Translations under genes and position numbers: made by a program
Shown here: in pieces, positions 37,884-46,660 of the stretch
Numbering within the stretch: the first letter of the stretch is position 1
How the letters are laid out: each line of letters opens with the position of its first letter
The notes under the pieces: model-generated
Databases searched by the model: none
Told to the model about the DNA's origin: nothing
The model's input: only the letters and a program-made list of their open reading frames with translations
Assembly (NCBI GenBank): GCA_958510825.1
Contig: OY294049.1
Span: 36,484,774 to 36,548,773, forward strand
Reading direction: 5' to 3'
Length of the DNA stretch: 64,000 nucleotides
From: Brachypterus glaber
Lineage: Eukaryota > Arthropoda > Insecta > Coleoptera > Kateretidae

Positions 37884-40800
37884 TTAGCGAAAATACGGTC
37901 GTAAATGACTTGCGTGAAATAAGCCACGTTCCTCGTTAGAATGTTCGTGTAAAAGTACATACGTGTCGGTACTAACCAGTTTTTTTATCCGGTAGGGACC
38001 TTCAAATAGCAGGACGAATTTTTTAAATTGGCCGGTCGTTGTATCCGAGGTTGGGTTGGATCTTAAGAGTACGAGGTCATCGACTTTGAATTTTACGTAA
38101 GGCCTTCCAGGGTTTTTTGCCTTTCGTTTTTCGGCTCGATTTTTTAGATTTTCCCTCGCAAAAATTAATTTATTTTCTAGGTTTTGTTGATTTGGCGGGA
38201 ATTCCAAAGTATTCCGAACAAATGAGGGTGGATTTACCCCTAACTGAAGTTCCGCCGGGGTACACCCCGTGCTTTCGTGCACCACTGAATTTAAAAAGTA
38301 CGCAATATCTTTAGTTTCGAAGGCCCACCGCGTATGTCTAGTATGGCAGTACGTTCGAAATAAGCGCGATAGTTCACGCATACTACGTTCGACGGGGTTC
38401 GCTTGCGCGTGTCGAACGGAAGAGTGAATGACTTTGATATCTAGGGCTTTTAGAGTATTATTCCAGTGCTTTGAGGTAAATTGCGACCCGTGGTCTGTCA
38501 AAACGGCTTTAAATTTACCTAACCGTGGTATATAATCATTTACCAATTTATTAATTATTGTTCTTGATGTGGCGGATTTTAGCGCGTACAGGGTCACGTA
38601 TTTTGTAAAAATATCAACAATGACACATAAAAAGGTTGCCCCTCCCCTAGATTTGCAAATTGGGCCATATAAATCCAAAGATATAAGTTCGTTTTTCTCT
38701 GACGCCAGTATTGAATTAAGTGGGGGTTTTGGCAACGTTGCCAGTTTTGCCTTCTGACAGATGTCGCATGTTTTAATTATACGTTTTACATGTCGATGCA
38801 TGCCTTGCCACCAAAAATCCTTTTTAAGCGCCGACCAAACTTTATATATTCCAAAATGACCTAATCCTTGATGGTATGTTTCTACGCATTCTTTTATAAA
38901 ACTGTTTGGCACACACAAAACGTAGGGTTCCTCATCGGATCGCCGTAAATATAAAACATTATTTTTTAAAACAAAGCGAGTTCCTATATAGGGGTCATTA
39001 TCATTTTCTATAGCTGTAATAATTTTGCTTAATTTTTCATCGGAGCGCTGTAATTCGCTTATTCTATTTAATTTATTTTTAAACTCTGTTGAGGCTTCCG
39101 TTATGGCTAATAACTTAAAACAGCGATCGCTAGGTGCCGGTAACCGTGTACTGGGGTTTCTAGATAATATATCCGAGATAACGTTATCTGAGGCGCTAAC
39201 ATGGGAAATAGAAAAATCGAATTCTTGCAGTGCTAATGCCCATCGTGAAACCCTAGGCGTTAACAGTCTACATGTTTTTATATAAGTCAAGGATTTACAA
39301 TCTGATAGTACAAAAAATGGCCGCCCTAACAAAAAGGTACGCCATCTGAATAAGCACCAAACCACTGCCAGAATTTCCCGCTCATGTGTATTGTATAATC
39401 TTTCTCGGGGCAATAATAACCGGCTTGCAAAAGCTACGACACGCCTTTGTCCGTTTACCATTTGGTATAACTGTCCTCCGATTGCAAAGTCTGATCCGTC
39501 GGTCTGTACGTAATAAGGGCGGTCGTTCTGTGGATGATACAAAAGGACCGACTGGCTAATTTTATTTTTTAAACTATTAAAGGCATTTTCCTGGTCTTCA
39601 CCCCATACCCATTTTTCTTTTTTACGCAACAGCCGAGTTAAAGGTTCTGCGGTCGCCGCAAAGTTTTCGCAAAATGCACGGTCGTAGTTACAAAGACCTA
39701 AAAATGACTGTATTTGTTTAACATTTTTCGGCCTAGGAAAATTCGTAACCGCCTCTGTTCGTTCCGGGTCTGCCGAAACTACATTTTCTTTTAAAATATA
39801 CCCTAAACAATTTAATTCCGTGGGCATAAATTTACACTTTCGAAATTTTAAAGTTATTCCAACTTGTTCTAAACGCGCCAACGTGCGATTTAAATGCTCA
39901 ATATGAGAGTTAAAATCGTCGGAAAATATATATAAATCGTCCACATATGGAGTTAAAAAATCGTCAAATTCCGGTCCAAATATTTTTGAAATGCAAAAAG
40001 AAAATCCGCTAATTGCATCTCCCAGGCCGAATGGTAATACCCTAAACCTATATCCCACGCCGTCTACCAAAAAACCGGTGAAATCGCGATCACATTCTCG
40101 CAAATTAATTTGCCAGTATCCTGCCGACATATCAAGTACGGATTTAAATTTCGCGCTTCCCCGCGTTTTAATAATTTCTTCGGTACGACGTACTGTATTG
40201 TTCCCCCGCACTAAAACTCGATTTAACCGCCGTAAATCTAAGCAGAGTCTAATACTACCGTCCTTTTTCCTAACGCATAAGAGGGGATTAATATACGGTG
40301 ACGCCGCCCGCTCGATGATACCTAGTGCTTCCATTTTTGCGAGCTCCTTATTAATCTCCTTTCGATGCGCTATCGCATGAGGATATTGTTTTACCTTGAA
40401 CGGACTTTTATCGGTAACGGTGATTTTATGTTCGTAAATATTTGTACGTCCGGGAATATCTGAAAAAACTTTTTTATATTTTTTCAATAAATTTGCGAGT
40501 ATAATTTTTTGCGTACTGTTTATGTTTGGCATATTCTTTATAAAATCTAAATTAAATTCTGTTGTGTCTATTGTATTATGTAAATTAATCATTTCATTTT
40601 TATTCACGGTTACGGCTCGCAAGTGTAGGTTTTCGACTGCCCTATACTCATGTACAGGATTAATCTCTTGTACCTGCACCGGAGTACTGTTTGAATAGAA
40701 AATTAAATATTTTTTTTCTAGGTGAATTTCTGCTGACACACTACGCAAAAAATCGACTCCCAATATAATTGGATACACTAAATCGGGTATTATTAAAAAT

Positions 40801-41132
40801 TCATGAGTAAAGGAAACGTTATCTACTACGAATTTTAAATGAAGTTGACTAGTAACCCGCCGCTGTCGGGCCTTAAATGCCCCTGACACCCGGATTCCAG
40901 TCACTGGAAAACATGGAATTTCTTTTTGATAGTCGCCTAACTGATCGAAAACCTCAGAAGACATACACGTGACTTCCGAGCCACTATCGATTAACGCCGG
41001 AAAATCAAATTTAAATATAGTAAGTTTTATAATAGGGGATCTTTTGTTATCGATCTTGTGATCGTAGTCGCATTCTTCGAGTAAATCTTCGGTTGGATTA
41101 TTACTTTTTAAAATACCCGCCCCCTTAACCAT
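37884..41132 (-). CDS. pol: Gypsy pol polyprotein (protease-RT-RNase H-integrase)
   Basis: 1,082 codons counted from the first ATG. Aspartic protease: LIDSGSE (Asp49-Ser-Gly). RT: palm from about 265, catalytic YVDDLYIF at 396-403. RNase H: TDGSDFAIGG (Asp545), THEREILA (Glu586), LSDCKS (Asp611). Integrase: zinc-binding H754, H759, C789, C792; catalytic D820, D880 (TDHGSQF) and E915 (NPVER), about 35 apart; GPY/F module near FEGPYRI; no chromodomain. The frame is open upstream of the ATG and overlaps the end of gag, so the protein is probably made as a Gag-Pol fusion by a -1 shift. All catalytic residues that I can identify are present. Confidence 0.96.
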   Translation of the reverse strand: MVKGAGILKSNNPTEDLLEECDYDHKIDNKRSPIIKLTIFKFDFPALIDSGSEVTCMSSEVFDQLGDYQKEIPCFPVTGIRVSGAFKARQRRVTSQLHLKFVVDNVSFTHEFLIIPDLVYPIILGVDFLRSVSAEIHLEKKYLIFYSNSTPVQVQEINPVHEYRAVENLHLRAVTVNKNEMINLHNTIDTTEFNLDFIKNMPNINSTQKIILANLLKKYKKVFSDIPGRTNIYEHKITVTDKSPFKVKQYPHAIAHRKEINKELAKMEALGIIERAASPYINPLLCVRKKDGSIRLCLDLRRLNRVLVRGNNTVRRTEEIIKTRGSAKFKSVLDMSAGYWQINLRECDRDFTGFLVDGVGYRFRVLPFGLGDAISGFSFCISKIFGPEFDDFLTPYVDDLYIFSDDFNSHIEHLNRTLARLEQVGITLKFRKCKFMPTELNCLGYILKENVVSADPERTEAVTNFPRPKNVKQIQSFLGLCNYDRAFCENFAATAEPLTRLLRKKEKWVWGEDQENAFNSLKNKISQSVLLYHPQNDRPYYVQTDGSDFAIGGQLYQMVNGQRRVVAFASRLLLPRERLYNTHEREILAVVWCLFRWRTFLLGRPFFVLSDCKSLTYIKTCRLLTPRVSRWALALQEFDFSISHVSASDNVISDILSRNPSTRLPAPSDRCFKLLAITEASTEFKNKLNRISELQRSDEKLSKIITAIENDNDPYIGTRFVLKNNVLYLRRSDEEPYVLCVPNSFIKECVETYHQGLGHFGIYKVWSALKKDFWWQGMHRHVKRIIKTCDICQKAKLATLPKPPLNSILASEKNELISLDLYGPICKSRGGATFLCVIVDIFTKYVTLYALKSATSRTIINKLVNDYIPRLGKFKAVLTDHGSQFTSKHWNNTLKALDIKVIHSSVRHAQANPVERSMRELSRLFRTYCHTRHTRWAFETKDIAYFLNSVVHESTGCTPAELQLGVNPPSFVRNTLEFPPNQQNLENKLIFARENLKNRAEKRKAKNPGRPYVKFKVDDLVLLRSNPTSDTTTGQFKKFVLLFEGPYRIKKLVSTDTYVLLHEHSNEERGLFHASHLRPYFR

Positions 41133-41149
41133 ATATTGACCCCCGGGGT

Positions 41150-42367
41150 TTAAAGGTCCGGTTCTTGGCAGTTTTTTGAATATTGACCCATACCTTCTTC
41201 AATATCTGCCGAACAAACTTTTTTGTTAAAGTTATTATTATTAAACTGCGGTCGTGAAAGTCTATTTTCCGCGCGATTTTCATTTCGATTTTCGTTTCGA
41301 TTTTCCCGCCGATTTTCCGCGATATTAGCCGTGTAATAGTCGGCCTGCATAAGCCTTTCTAGGGCTTCCTCGTGCGTGTTGACCGACACTAAAATGCAAG
41401 AAATGTGGGGTGGAAAATGGCGAGATAATAATTTTATTAAAACATTTTCGTTTAGGGGTGGCTGTAAGTGTTTAGCTAAAGCAATAAATTTTGTATAATG
41501 TTCCGTATATGTACCCCTCTCATATCTGCCCGATTCAATTTTTAATTTTAAATGTAACTGTTTTGTCTCATCCCAAAAAAAGTTTACAAAAGATTGTTTA
41601 AACTGATTATAATTAACAAATTTTGATAAAAATGCATCACTCCATGGCTTTGCTTTTCCTTTGAACTTTTGTCCTAAGGACAAATAAAATCTGTTAAATG
41701 GTATTTCGTAATCATTTAACACATTTTCGACAAATTCCAGAAAATCCATGGGGTGTATGCTACCCTCATTATCAAAAATAGGGATTTGTTTTGCAATTTC
41801 TCCATAATTTGAAGTATGGTTATTACTTGTGGCTTGAATTACTAGATTTTTTATCATATTTTGCAAATCTTCGGGTTGATAGGTGTTAACAGGCAGATCT
41901 GGCACATTTGAAGCTGTATTTTGCCAATTTTGACTATTAGAAAAGGGCAAATTTGGCAATTTTGTTGCTGAGTTTTGCCAACTTTGGATGTTAGAAAATC
42001 TAGGAACATTCCTACCTTGGTTATGTTGACTTACGTCCGACCTGGTAAGGGTTGAGAATGGCGGCGGTCCTTGCGCTGATGCGATATTACCCTGGTTAGT
42101 TCGGGGTATAGCTCCTGTACTTTTCCGAAAATCCATACGGGGGCTGTTTTCCAAGGGCCTAGCCAAAGGCTGAGATGCTGGTGATGCGTAGACGTTGATT
42201 GGTGGCAAGTCACCCTGTGATATTGGGGGTGAAATGGACAAAGGTAACCCCAGGTTATTTTGATCAGACAGTGTCATTGTTGTTGCATTAGCTTCGAAAG
42301 CCGGTGTATTCCTACCATTTTGTTGTTTTTGGCGGGATCTTGTCATTTTTGGAGAGTGAAACGCCAT
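41150..42367 (-). CDS. gag: Gypsy gag polyprotein
   Basis: A 405-codon frame directly upstream of pol with a Gag-like layout: a Pro/Ser/Gln-rich N-terminal third, a central capsid-like part (about residues 195-335, e.g. HPMDFLEFVENVLNDYEIPF and GTYTEHYTKFIALAKHL) and an Asn/Arg-rich tail (ENRNENRNENRAENR). The end, VCSADIEEGMGQYSKNCQEP, looks like a CCHC zinc knuckle that has lost the second Cys and the His. Short stretch to pol; the frames differ, consistent with frameshifting. Confidence 0.9.
   Translation of the reverse strand: MAFHSPKMTRSRQKQQNGRNTPAFEANATTMTLSDQNNLGLPLSISPPISQGDLPPINVYASPASQPLARPLENSPRMDFRKSTGAIPRTNQGNIASAQGPPPFSTLTRSDVSQHNQGRNVPRFSNIQSWQNSATKLPNLPFSNSQNWQNTASNVPDLPVNTYQPEDLQNMIKNLVIQATSNNHTSNYGEIAKQIPIFDNEGSIHPMDFLEFVENVLNDYEIPFNRFYLSLGQKFKGKAKPWSDAFLSKFVNYNQFKQSFVNFFWDETKQLHLKLKIESGRYERGTYTEHYTKFIALAKHLQPPLNENVLIKLLSRHFPPHISCILVSVNTHEEALERLMQADYYTANIAENRRENRNENRNENRAENRLSRPQFNNNNFNKKVCSADIEEGMGQYSKNCQEPDL
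41171..41177 (-). promoter_or_regulatory. Candidate -1 ribosomal frameshift site A_AAA_AAC
   Basis: On the minus strand gag is read TCA-AAA-AAC-TGC, which places the heptamer A AAA AAC in the correct phase. A -1 slip gives AAA-AAA-CTG, and this frame stays open through to pol, 40 bases before the pol ATG. The gag stop follows seven codons later. No downstream pseudoknot was modelled. Confidence 0.75.
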
Positions 42368-42421
42368 TTTTAACGAAACTTAGTGACGTAGCCCGTTGTT
42401 CAATGGACAAAATAAAATTTT

Positions 42422-42439
42422 GGGCCACTTTGGGAGCCA
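42422..42439 (-). promoter_or_regulatory. Primer-binding site of Gypsy element
   Basis: Two bases inside the 5' LTR the minus strand reads TGGCTCCCAAAGTGGCCC, which starts with the TGG expected for pairing with a tRNA 3' CCA. I did not assign the tRNA species. Confidence 0.7.
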
Positions 42440-42441
42440 GA

Positions 42442-42861
42442 TGAAGCGGTATTTCTACAGGGCGCCAGCTAATCTGGGAGAGCCGATACTCGGGGAGGAT
42501 TGCTACGCCAATGAATACTAAATTTCGTTTCTTTGAATGGTTTTTATTTATTTGCAAACTGGAAATAATTTTATTATTTTATTATTTTGTTCAAATACTA
42601 CTTTTTGGGATGAGCTTACCTGGAAATAATTTTATTCCAAGCACTTTAAATATATTACGATTTAATTTTTAGCACTAAAGGTAATAATTTACTTATTTCA
42701 GTTCACGTGTTTTACGCACTCCTCAGCTAACGACTTAAATTCATCTTTTTTTCAATAATACAAAAAATCAATATCATCGATTTTATTTCACGTTCGGACT
42801 GTCCCTGACATCTATGTGAGAGAGGTACAAATACTTTTTCCCGAACCGAGATTTCGCTACA
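42442..42861 (-). repeat. Gypsy 5' LTR (420 bp)
   Basis: Same length and sequence as 37227-37646. As the upstream LTR of the minus-strand element it should contain the promoter and RNA start; I did not identify a clear TATA box. Confidence 0.95.
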
Positions 42862-42865
42862 GTAT
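42862..42865. repeat. Target-site duplication GTAT, right
   Basis: GTAT directly after the terminal CA of the LTR at 42861; host sequence ACCTGCGGG follows. Confidence 0.9.
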
Positions 42866-44024
42866 ACCTGCGGGATAAGAGCGCACACTCTAAATTTGTC
42901 CGTAAATCTTACAGTAGTTTTAACTGTAATAATTAAAGCAAATTTACAATGTGAGAATGTGAATTTACAACTTCAATATTACTGGGTTTAGTAAAATCTC
43001 AGCTCTTTTCCTGTCGGTACAATAATTTTGCATTAAAATTCATGCATGTGGTCCAAAAAGCTGGCACTTTTTCCCGAAAATTACAAGAGCCCGTAATACT
43101 GCTTAAAATACACATTTAATTCGATGCTTAAATTACTGTGAAATCACAGGTAAAAATTCACATTTTTAGAGATTACTGTGAATTTACAGTACTGATTTAA
43201 ATTTACCACTTTCTTTGCTGGCAACATATGACCTACTTTATTTGCTGTAAAATTACCATATTTGCATTTACAGTGTATTGTGTTTTATTGGTATTCAACT
43301 TTCTCAAACTGATTTTCCACAACAAATTTAATCTGGTATGGTTAAAAATAAAGGTGTGAGGTAAATTAACGATTTAAAATCCTTGTGATGGGTCTTGGTC
43401 TCTTGGATTTAGACAGTTATCGAATGATATTGGATAAAGTAAGTTTCTTTGTTCAAAATCTCACTTCAAATTTGGAAATTCGCTTTGGCCAAATATTCTA
43501 TCTGGTCGAAACGCAATCTTAAGCTGGGTGTGAAGGGGGACGTTGAGGGCGAAGGACGAGGGCATCTGCGAATTACTCTGACACACACACACACACAGGC
43601 GTGGGGATCAGTGTAGGTAGATAAGGGCGATGGGTTGTGGGCGGCGGGGGCCGCACACACGCTAATTCTCGGGAAAAGATGGGCAAAACGTAAAACCCGT
43701 CGTAATCGATCCAAACCAAACCAAAAAATCCAAATACATGTCGGGTTTGGACATAAAAAGTACGATAAGAAACAAAAAGTATACATAGCTTTTGCGTCTC
43801 GGAATATTTGACTGGCATAAATATAACTTTAAGGTAAATATGCCATGGACAACCCTAATATCTATATTTTTTGTTTTTGAAGTGAATATTATGCAACTTT
43901 ATGGTTTTATAGTTATAAATAAGCTGTCCGAGAGTTAAATAATTATTACCGGATCAACAGGAATCAAACTGTGGATCAATCATAATAAAATATTATGATA
44001 ATTTTTTGAAGTAAAATAAAAGTT
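42866..44024. other. Intergenic, no gene seen
   Basis: The first ~420 bp are rich in ACTGTAA/TTACAGT words (about 42910-43275) that resemble a degenerate TTTACAGTG-ended element. A GC-rich block with a (CA)n run spans about 43510-43680; the overlapping minus-strand frames there have no domain. Confidence 0.45.
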
Positions 44025-44280
44025 GGGAGAATTATCTCAGCGGTCTAAGGCATCGATATAGCATTGACACTGAGCCTATGATCGTGAGTCCAAACCTCAC
44101 TGACGCCGATTGCCCTTTTCAGTTAATTAATAATTGAAATTTGGCGAAGGCGTACTCCCTAGATATATTGGTTCGAAAGTCAATTAAAGCCGGTGGTTCC
44201 CTCTACTACTAGCCCACACAAGTCCTGGACTTAGGGGATGCTTAATTAAGTAGTACGAGGTTAAAAACAAACAAACAAAC
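44025..44280 (+). mobile_element. tRNA-derived SINE, copy 2 (complete)
   Basis: The head GGGAGAATTATCTCAGCGGT (A-box region) to GTGAGTCCAAACCTCAC (B-box position) resembles a class II tRNA. It is followed by the shared body CAGTTAATTAATAATTGAAA and GGTTCGAAAGTCAA, then a 3' part ending in (ACAA)n at about 44263-44280. The intact tail shows the true SINE length of about 256 bp. Confidence 0.8.
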
Positions 44281-44744
44281 TTTCTTATATGTCAATTTTA
44301 AAAATATAAGCATGTAATATCCAAGGGCTTTTCGCAGTCATTTTATTAAACTTTAAACAGTTTATTTTCAGGTAATAATACTTTAATCCGTTTATATAAA
44401 AGTTGGTTTTGCTATTTTTGTCTTGCTAGATTTGGTAAATTCCCCACCGTGCCGCGGGTGGTTGGGTGGCTTGGCAGAATGGCCGCCAATGCCCGCGGCT
44501 ATCGGCGTACAGTTAGTGCACGGGTCCGCGGTCCCGCGCCTGACCCTCGTGTGATCTACCCGCAGCTGTCGCGTCTCTGACAGGGATGGATTTAAGGAGG
44601 ATCAAGCCGCCTCGCAACCCTCGCTTTATCGTGACGTCGAACTTCGAATTTCTAGCCAAACGTTGTTAGAATATTCCGACAATTTCAATTCAGCCAAAAA
44701 CCATTACAAAGTCTACATGAGACAAGTAAGACACAAACTTAAAA
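44281..44744. other. Intergenic with GC-rich block 44440-44640
   Basis: A ~200-bp GC-rich, CpG-rich block (around CCGCGGGTGG and GGTCCGCGGTCCCGCG) stands in AT-rich DNA. No open frame or repeat partner was found; it could be a regulatory island or part of an unannotated promoter. Confidence 0.4.
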
Positions 44745-45400
44745 TAATTAATTTATAGGTCCTTCCGAATGAAAAACAGTTCTAAGCCGATTTTCTTCTC
44801 CATGTTTGAAAATATAGTATATTAAAGTACTAGTTTCATAACATACGTTTTTAGCGCACGAGTACAATTTTAGAAAACGAGCCGCTTGCGGCGCTAGTGC
44901 GCTAAAAACGTGTTATGAAACGAGTGCTTTATACAATTTTTTCTATTTTGCTCTAAAATTTAAATAAACTTACATTTAAATTGATGACTGATTTAGGGAT
45001 TTTTGTTTTGGATTGGCATTACAGTTTACACCATGTTTAAAATTCTAAGAACGAATGATATTTTGATATATTTTATAGTGATCTCTTCTCTTTTTTACTG
45101 CAATTAACCAAGCCACAATTTTAACATGGTAAAAATAACCTAAACACAAAATTTTGTAGAAAATTCAACTTTAAAGCGACATTGACATGTGCACGGCAAA
45201 ACGTCAAGCGATAGGCCAGGTCTGTTGCCAACCCAAAAGAACAAACAGACCTCTTATGGGACTATTAGAACACGCAAAATGCGTGTGATTATGAGCTTAT
45301 AAGAGTCGCAAAATAGAAAAATAAATTTTTATAGGTCCTACCGAATGAAAAAAAAAAACAGTTCTAAACAGATTTTCTTTTCCATGTTTGAAAAAAATTA
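44745..45400 (+). repeat. Family 7 uninterrupted copy with flanking direct repeats
   Basis: The core 44822-45310 matches 31721-32525 without the 409-bp insertion. On both sides lies a ~75-bp direct repeat (AGGTCCTTCCGAATGAAAAA at 44757; AGGTCCTACCGAATGAAAAA at 45334). The palindrome arms are pushed apart by a ~45-bp GAGCCGCTTGCGGCGC insert. Confidence 0.7.
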
Positions 45401-45654
45401 ATATGTATGTATCAGTGAGTTGAGGGTCTCTTTCCATTGGTTAGAATGCAATTTATGGTAATTTTTTTTGAGGCGAAAATTTTCAGTTATTAAATAAAAT
45501 ATCGATATAGGGGTTTTTATTTGTTTAATTAAAGAGTTGGTCCTACTGATTAAAAGATTATTCTGTCCAGGAAATCAGCCATTTTCATATAAAACGTCGA
45601 TCAAATTACGTAAAAACGCAATAAAATTCATTTGAAAAAAAAAATCCCTAGGGG
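45401..45654. other. Short intergenic stretch
   Basis: AT-rich, no gene or element recognised. Confidence 0.35.
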
Positions 45655-45914
45655 ACGAGGAGTTTATTTATTGAAAAAAAGTGTACAAGGATGGTGGGAA
45701 TCAAAGGATTGTGGAAGATTGTCAAAGATTGTCAAAAAGATTGTACAAAATTTTAATGAAGATTGTTAAAGATTGTGGAAAGATTTCAGATGATTGTGGA
45801 AGATTATAGATGATTGTGAAGGATTCTGGAGGATTGCAGATTATTTTGAAAGAAGGAATTGTCAAAGATTGTTGGGTAGGTGTACAAGGCTTGTCCAATA
45901 AATAAACCTCTCGC
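45655..45914. mobile_element. 260-bp TIR element (family 10), copy 1
   Basis: The left end CGAGGAGTTTATTTATTG and the right end (reverse strand CGAGAGGTTTATTTATTG) are inverted repeats, followed on each side by GTGTACAAGG. The interior consists of tandem GAAGATTGT-like units. A second copy is at 55897-56167. Confidence 0.75.
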
Positions 45915-46019
45915 TAAGGGAAATAAAAATCCAAGGAGTAAGTCGCTCAAAAAAAAATGTTCACCTGAATTTCTTCTAGGAGGTAATGATTACCTGGTAA
46001 TCCCTTAAGATTTCCTCGG
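45915..46019. other. Spacer
   Basis: Contains GGTAATCCCTTAAGATTTCC-type words that recur with variation after the next foldback (46660-46760). Confidence 0.35.
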
Positions 46020-46660
46020 AATTTCCTTAAGGGGTTATACTACCTAGCTGGCTCGAAAAACTTAAAGATTTTTTTTAGGTATGTAATCATAACTTTATTC
46101 GAACGACTTTTTTCAAAATATCAAATAGTATATGTTTCGATGTGTCTGTGAAAAATTTTTTATTGGAAAATATTGGAAACCTGGCGTCGATACGCCTATC
46201 CCTTGCGGTGACCACGATTTCTCAAAAATCAATTTACCAATCAATCTGAAATTTTTAGGTGTTTGTTCTAATTACAATAGCTAGTTCGTGAATGAAGGGA
46301 TTTTATTTAAACGAAAATTTCTACTACGGCCGGAAAAACTCAATTTTCGGAACATCGCTTATCGATTTTTTTGCGGAAAATCATCACCATTTCCGTATTT
46401 TTTTTTTCCGAAACACTTTGTTCACAAACTAGTTATTGTAAATAGGAACAACACCTAAAAATTTCAGATTGATCGGTTTTTGAGAAATCGTAGTCACCGC
46501 AAAAGATAGGCGTTTCCACAATTTTTCGAGTTTTCCAATAAAAAAAATCGAAACATAAACTATTTGATATTTTGCAGGTCGTTCGAATAAAGTTGTGATT
46601 ACATACCTGAAAAAAATCCTTAATTTTTCCGAGCCAGCTAGGTATATATCCCCTTAAAGA
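46020..46660. mobile_element. ~640-bp foldback element
   Basis: Outer arms ACCTAGCTGGCTCGAAAAAC and (reverse strand) ACCTAGCTGGCTCGGAAAAA open a pair of arms of ~250 bp that also match at TATTCGAACGAC, CACGATTTCTCAAAAATCAA and AAATTTTTAGGTGTT. The centre is near 46350. No ORF recognised. Confidence 0.75.

Larger units (their letters stand above)
37227..42861 (-). mobile_element. Complete Ty3/Gypsy LTR retrotransposon
   Basis: A 5.6-kb element on the minus strand: 5' LTR (42442-42861), primer-binding site, gag, pol (protease, RT, RNase H, integrase), polypurine tract, 3' LTR (37227-37646). The 4-bp host duplicate GTAT flanks it (37223-37226 and 42862-42865). The LTRs begin TG and end CA and appear identical base for base by eye; gag and pol have no stops. 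This points to a very recent insertion that may still be active. No envelope-like third ORF is present between pol and the 3' LTR. Confidence 0.97.

Noticed and set aside
38117..40380. Plus-strand frames of 62-129 codons inside the Gypsy element
   Set aside because: They are antisense shadows of pol.
37884..42367. Possible endogenous retrovirus with an envelope gene
   Set aside because: No third ORF follows pol; only non-coding repeats lie before the 3' LTR, so it is a plain LTR retrotransposon.
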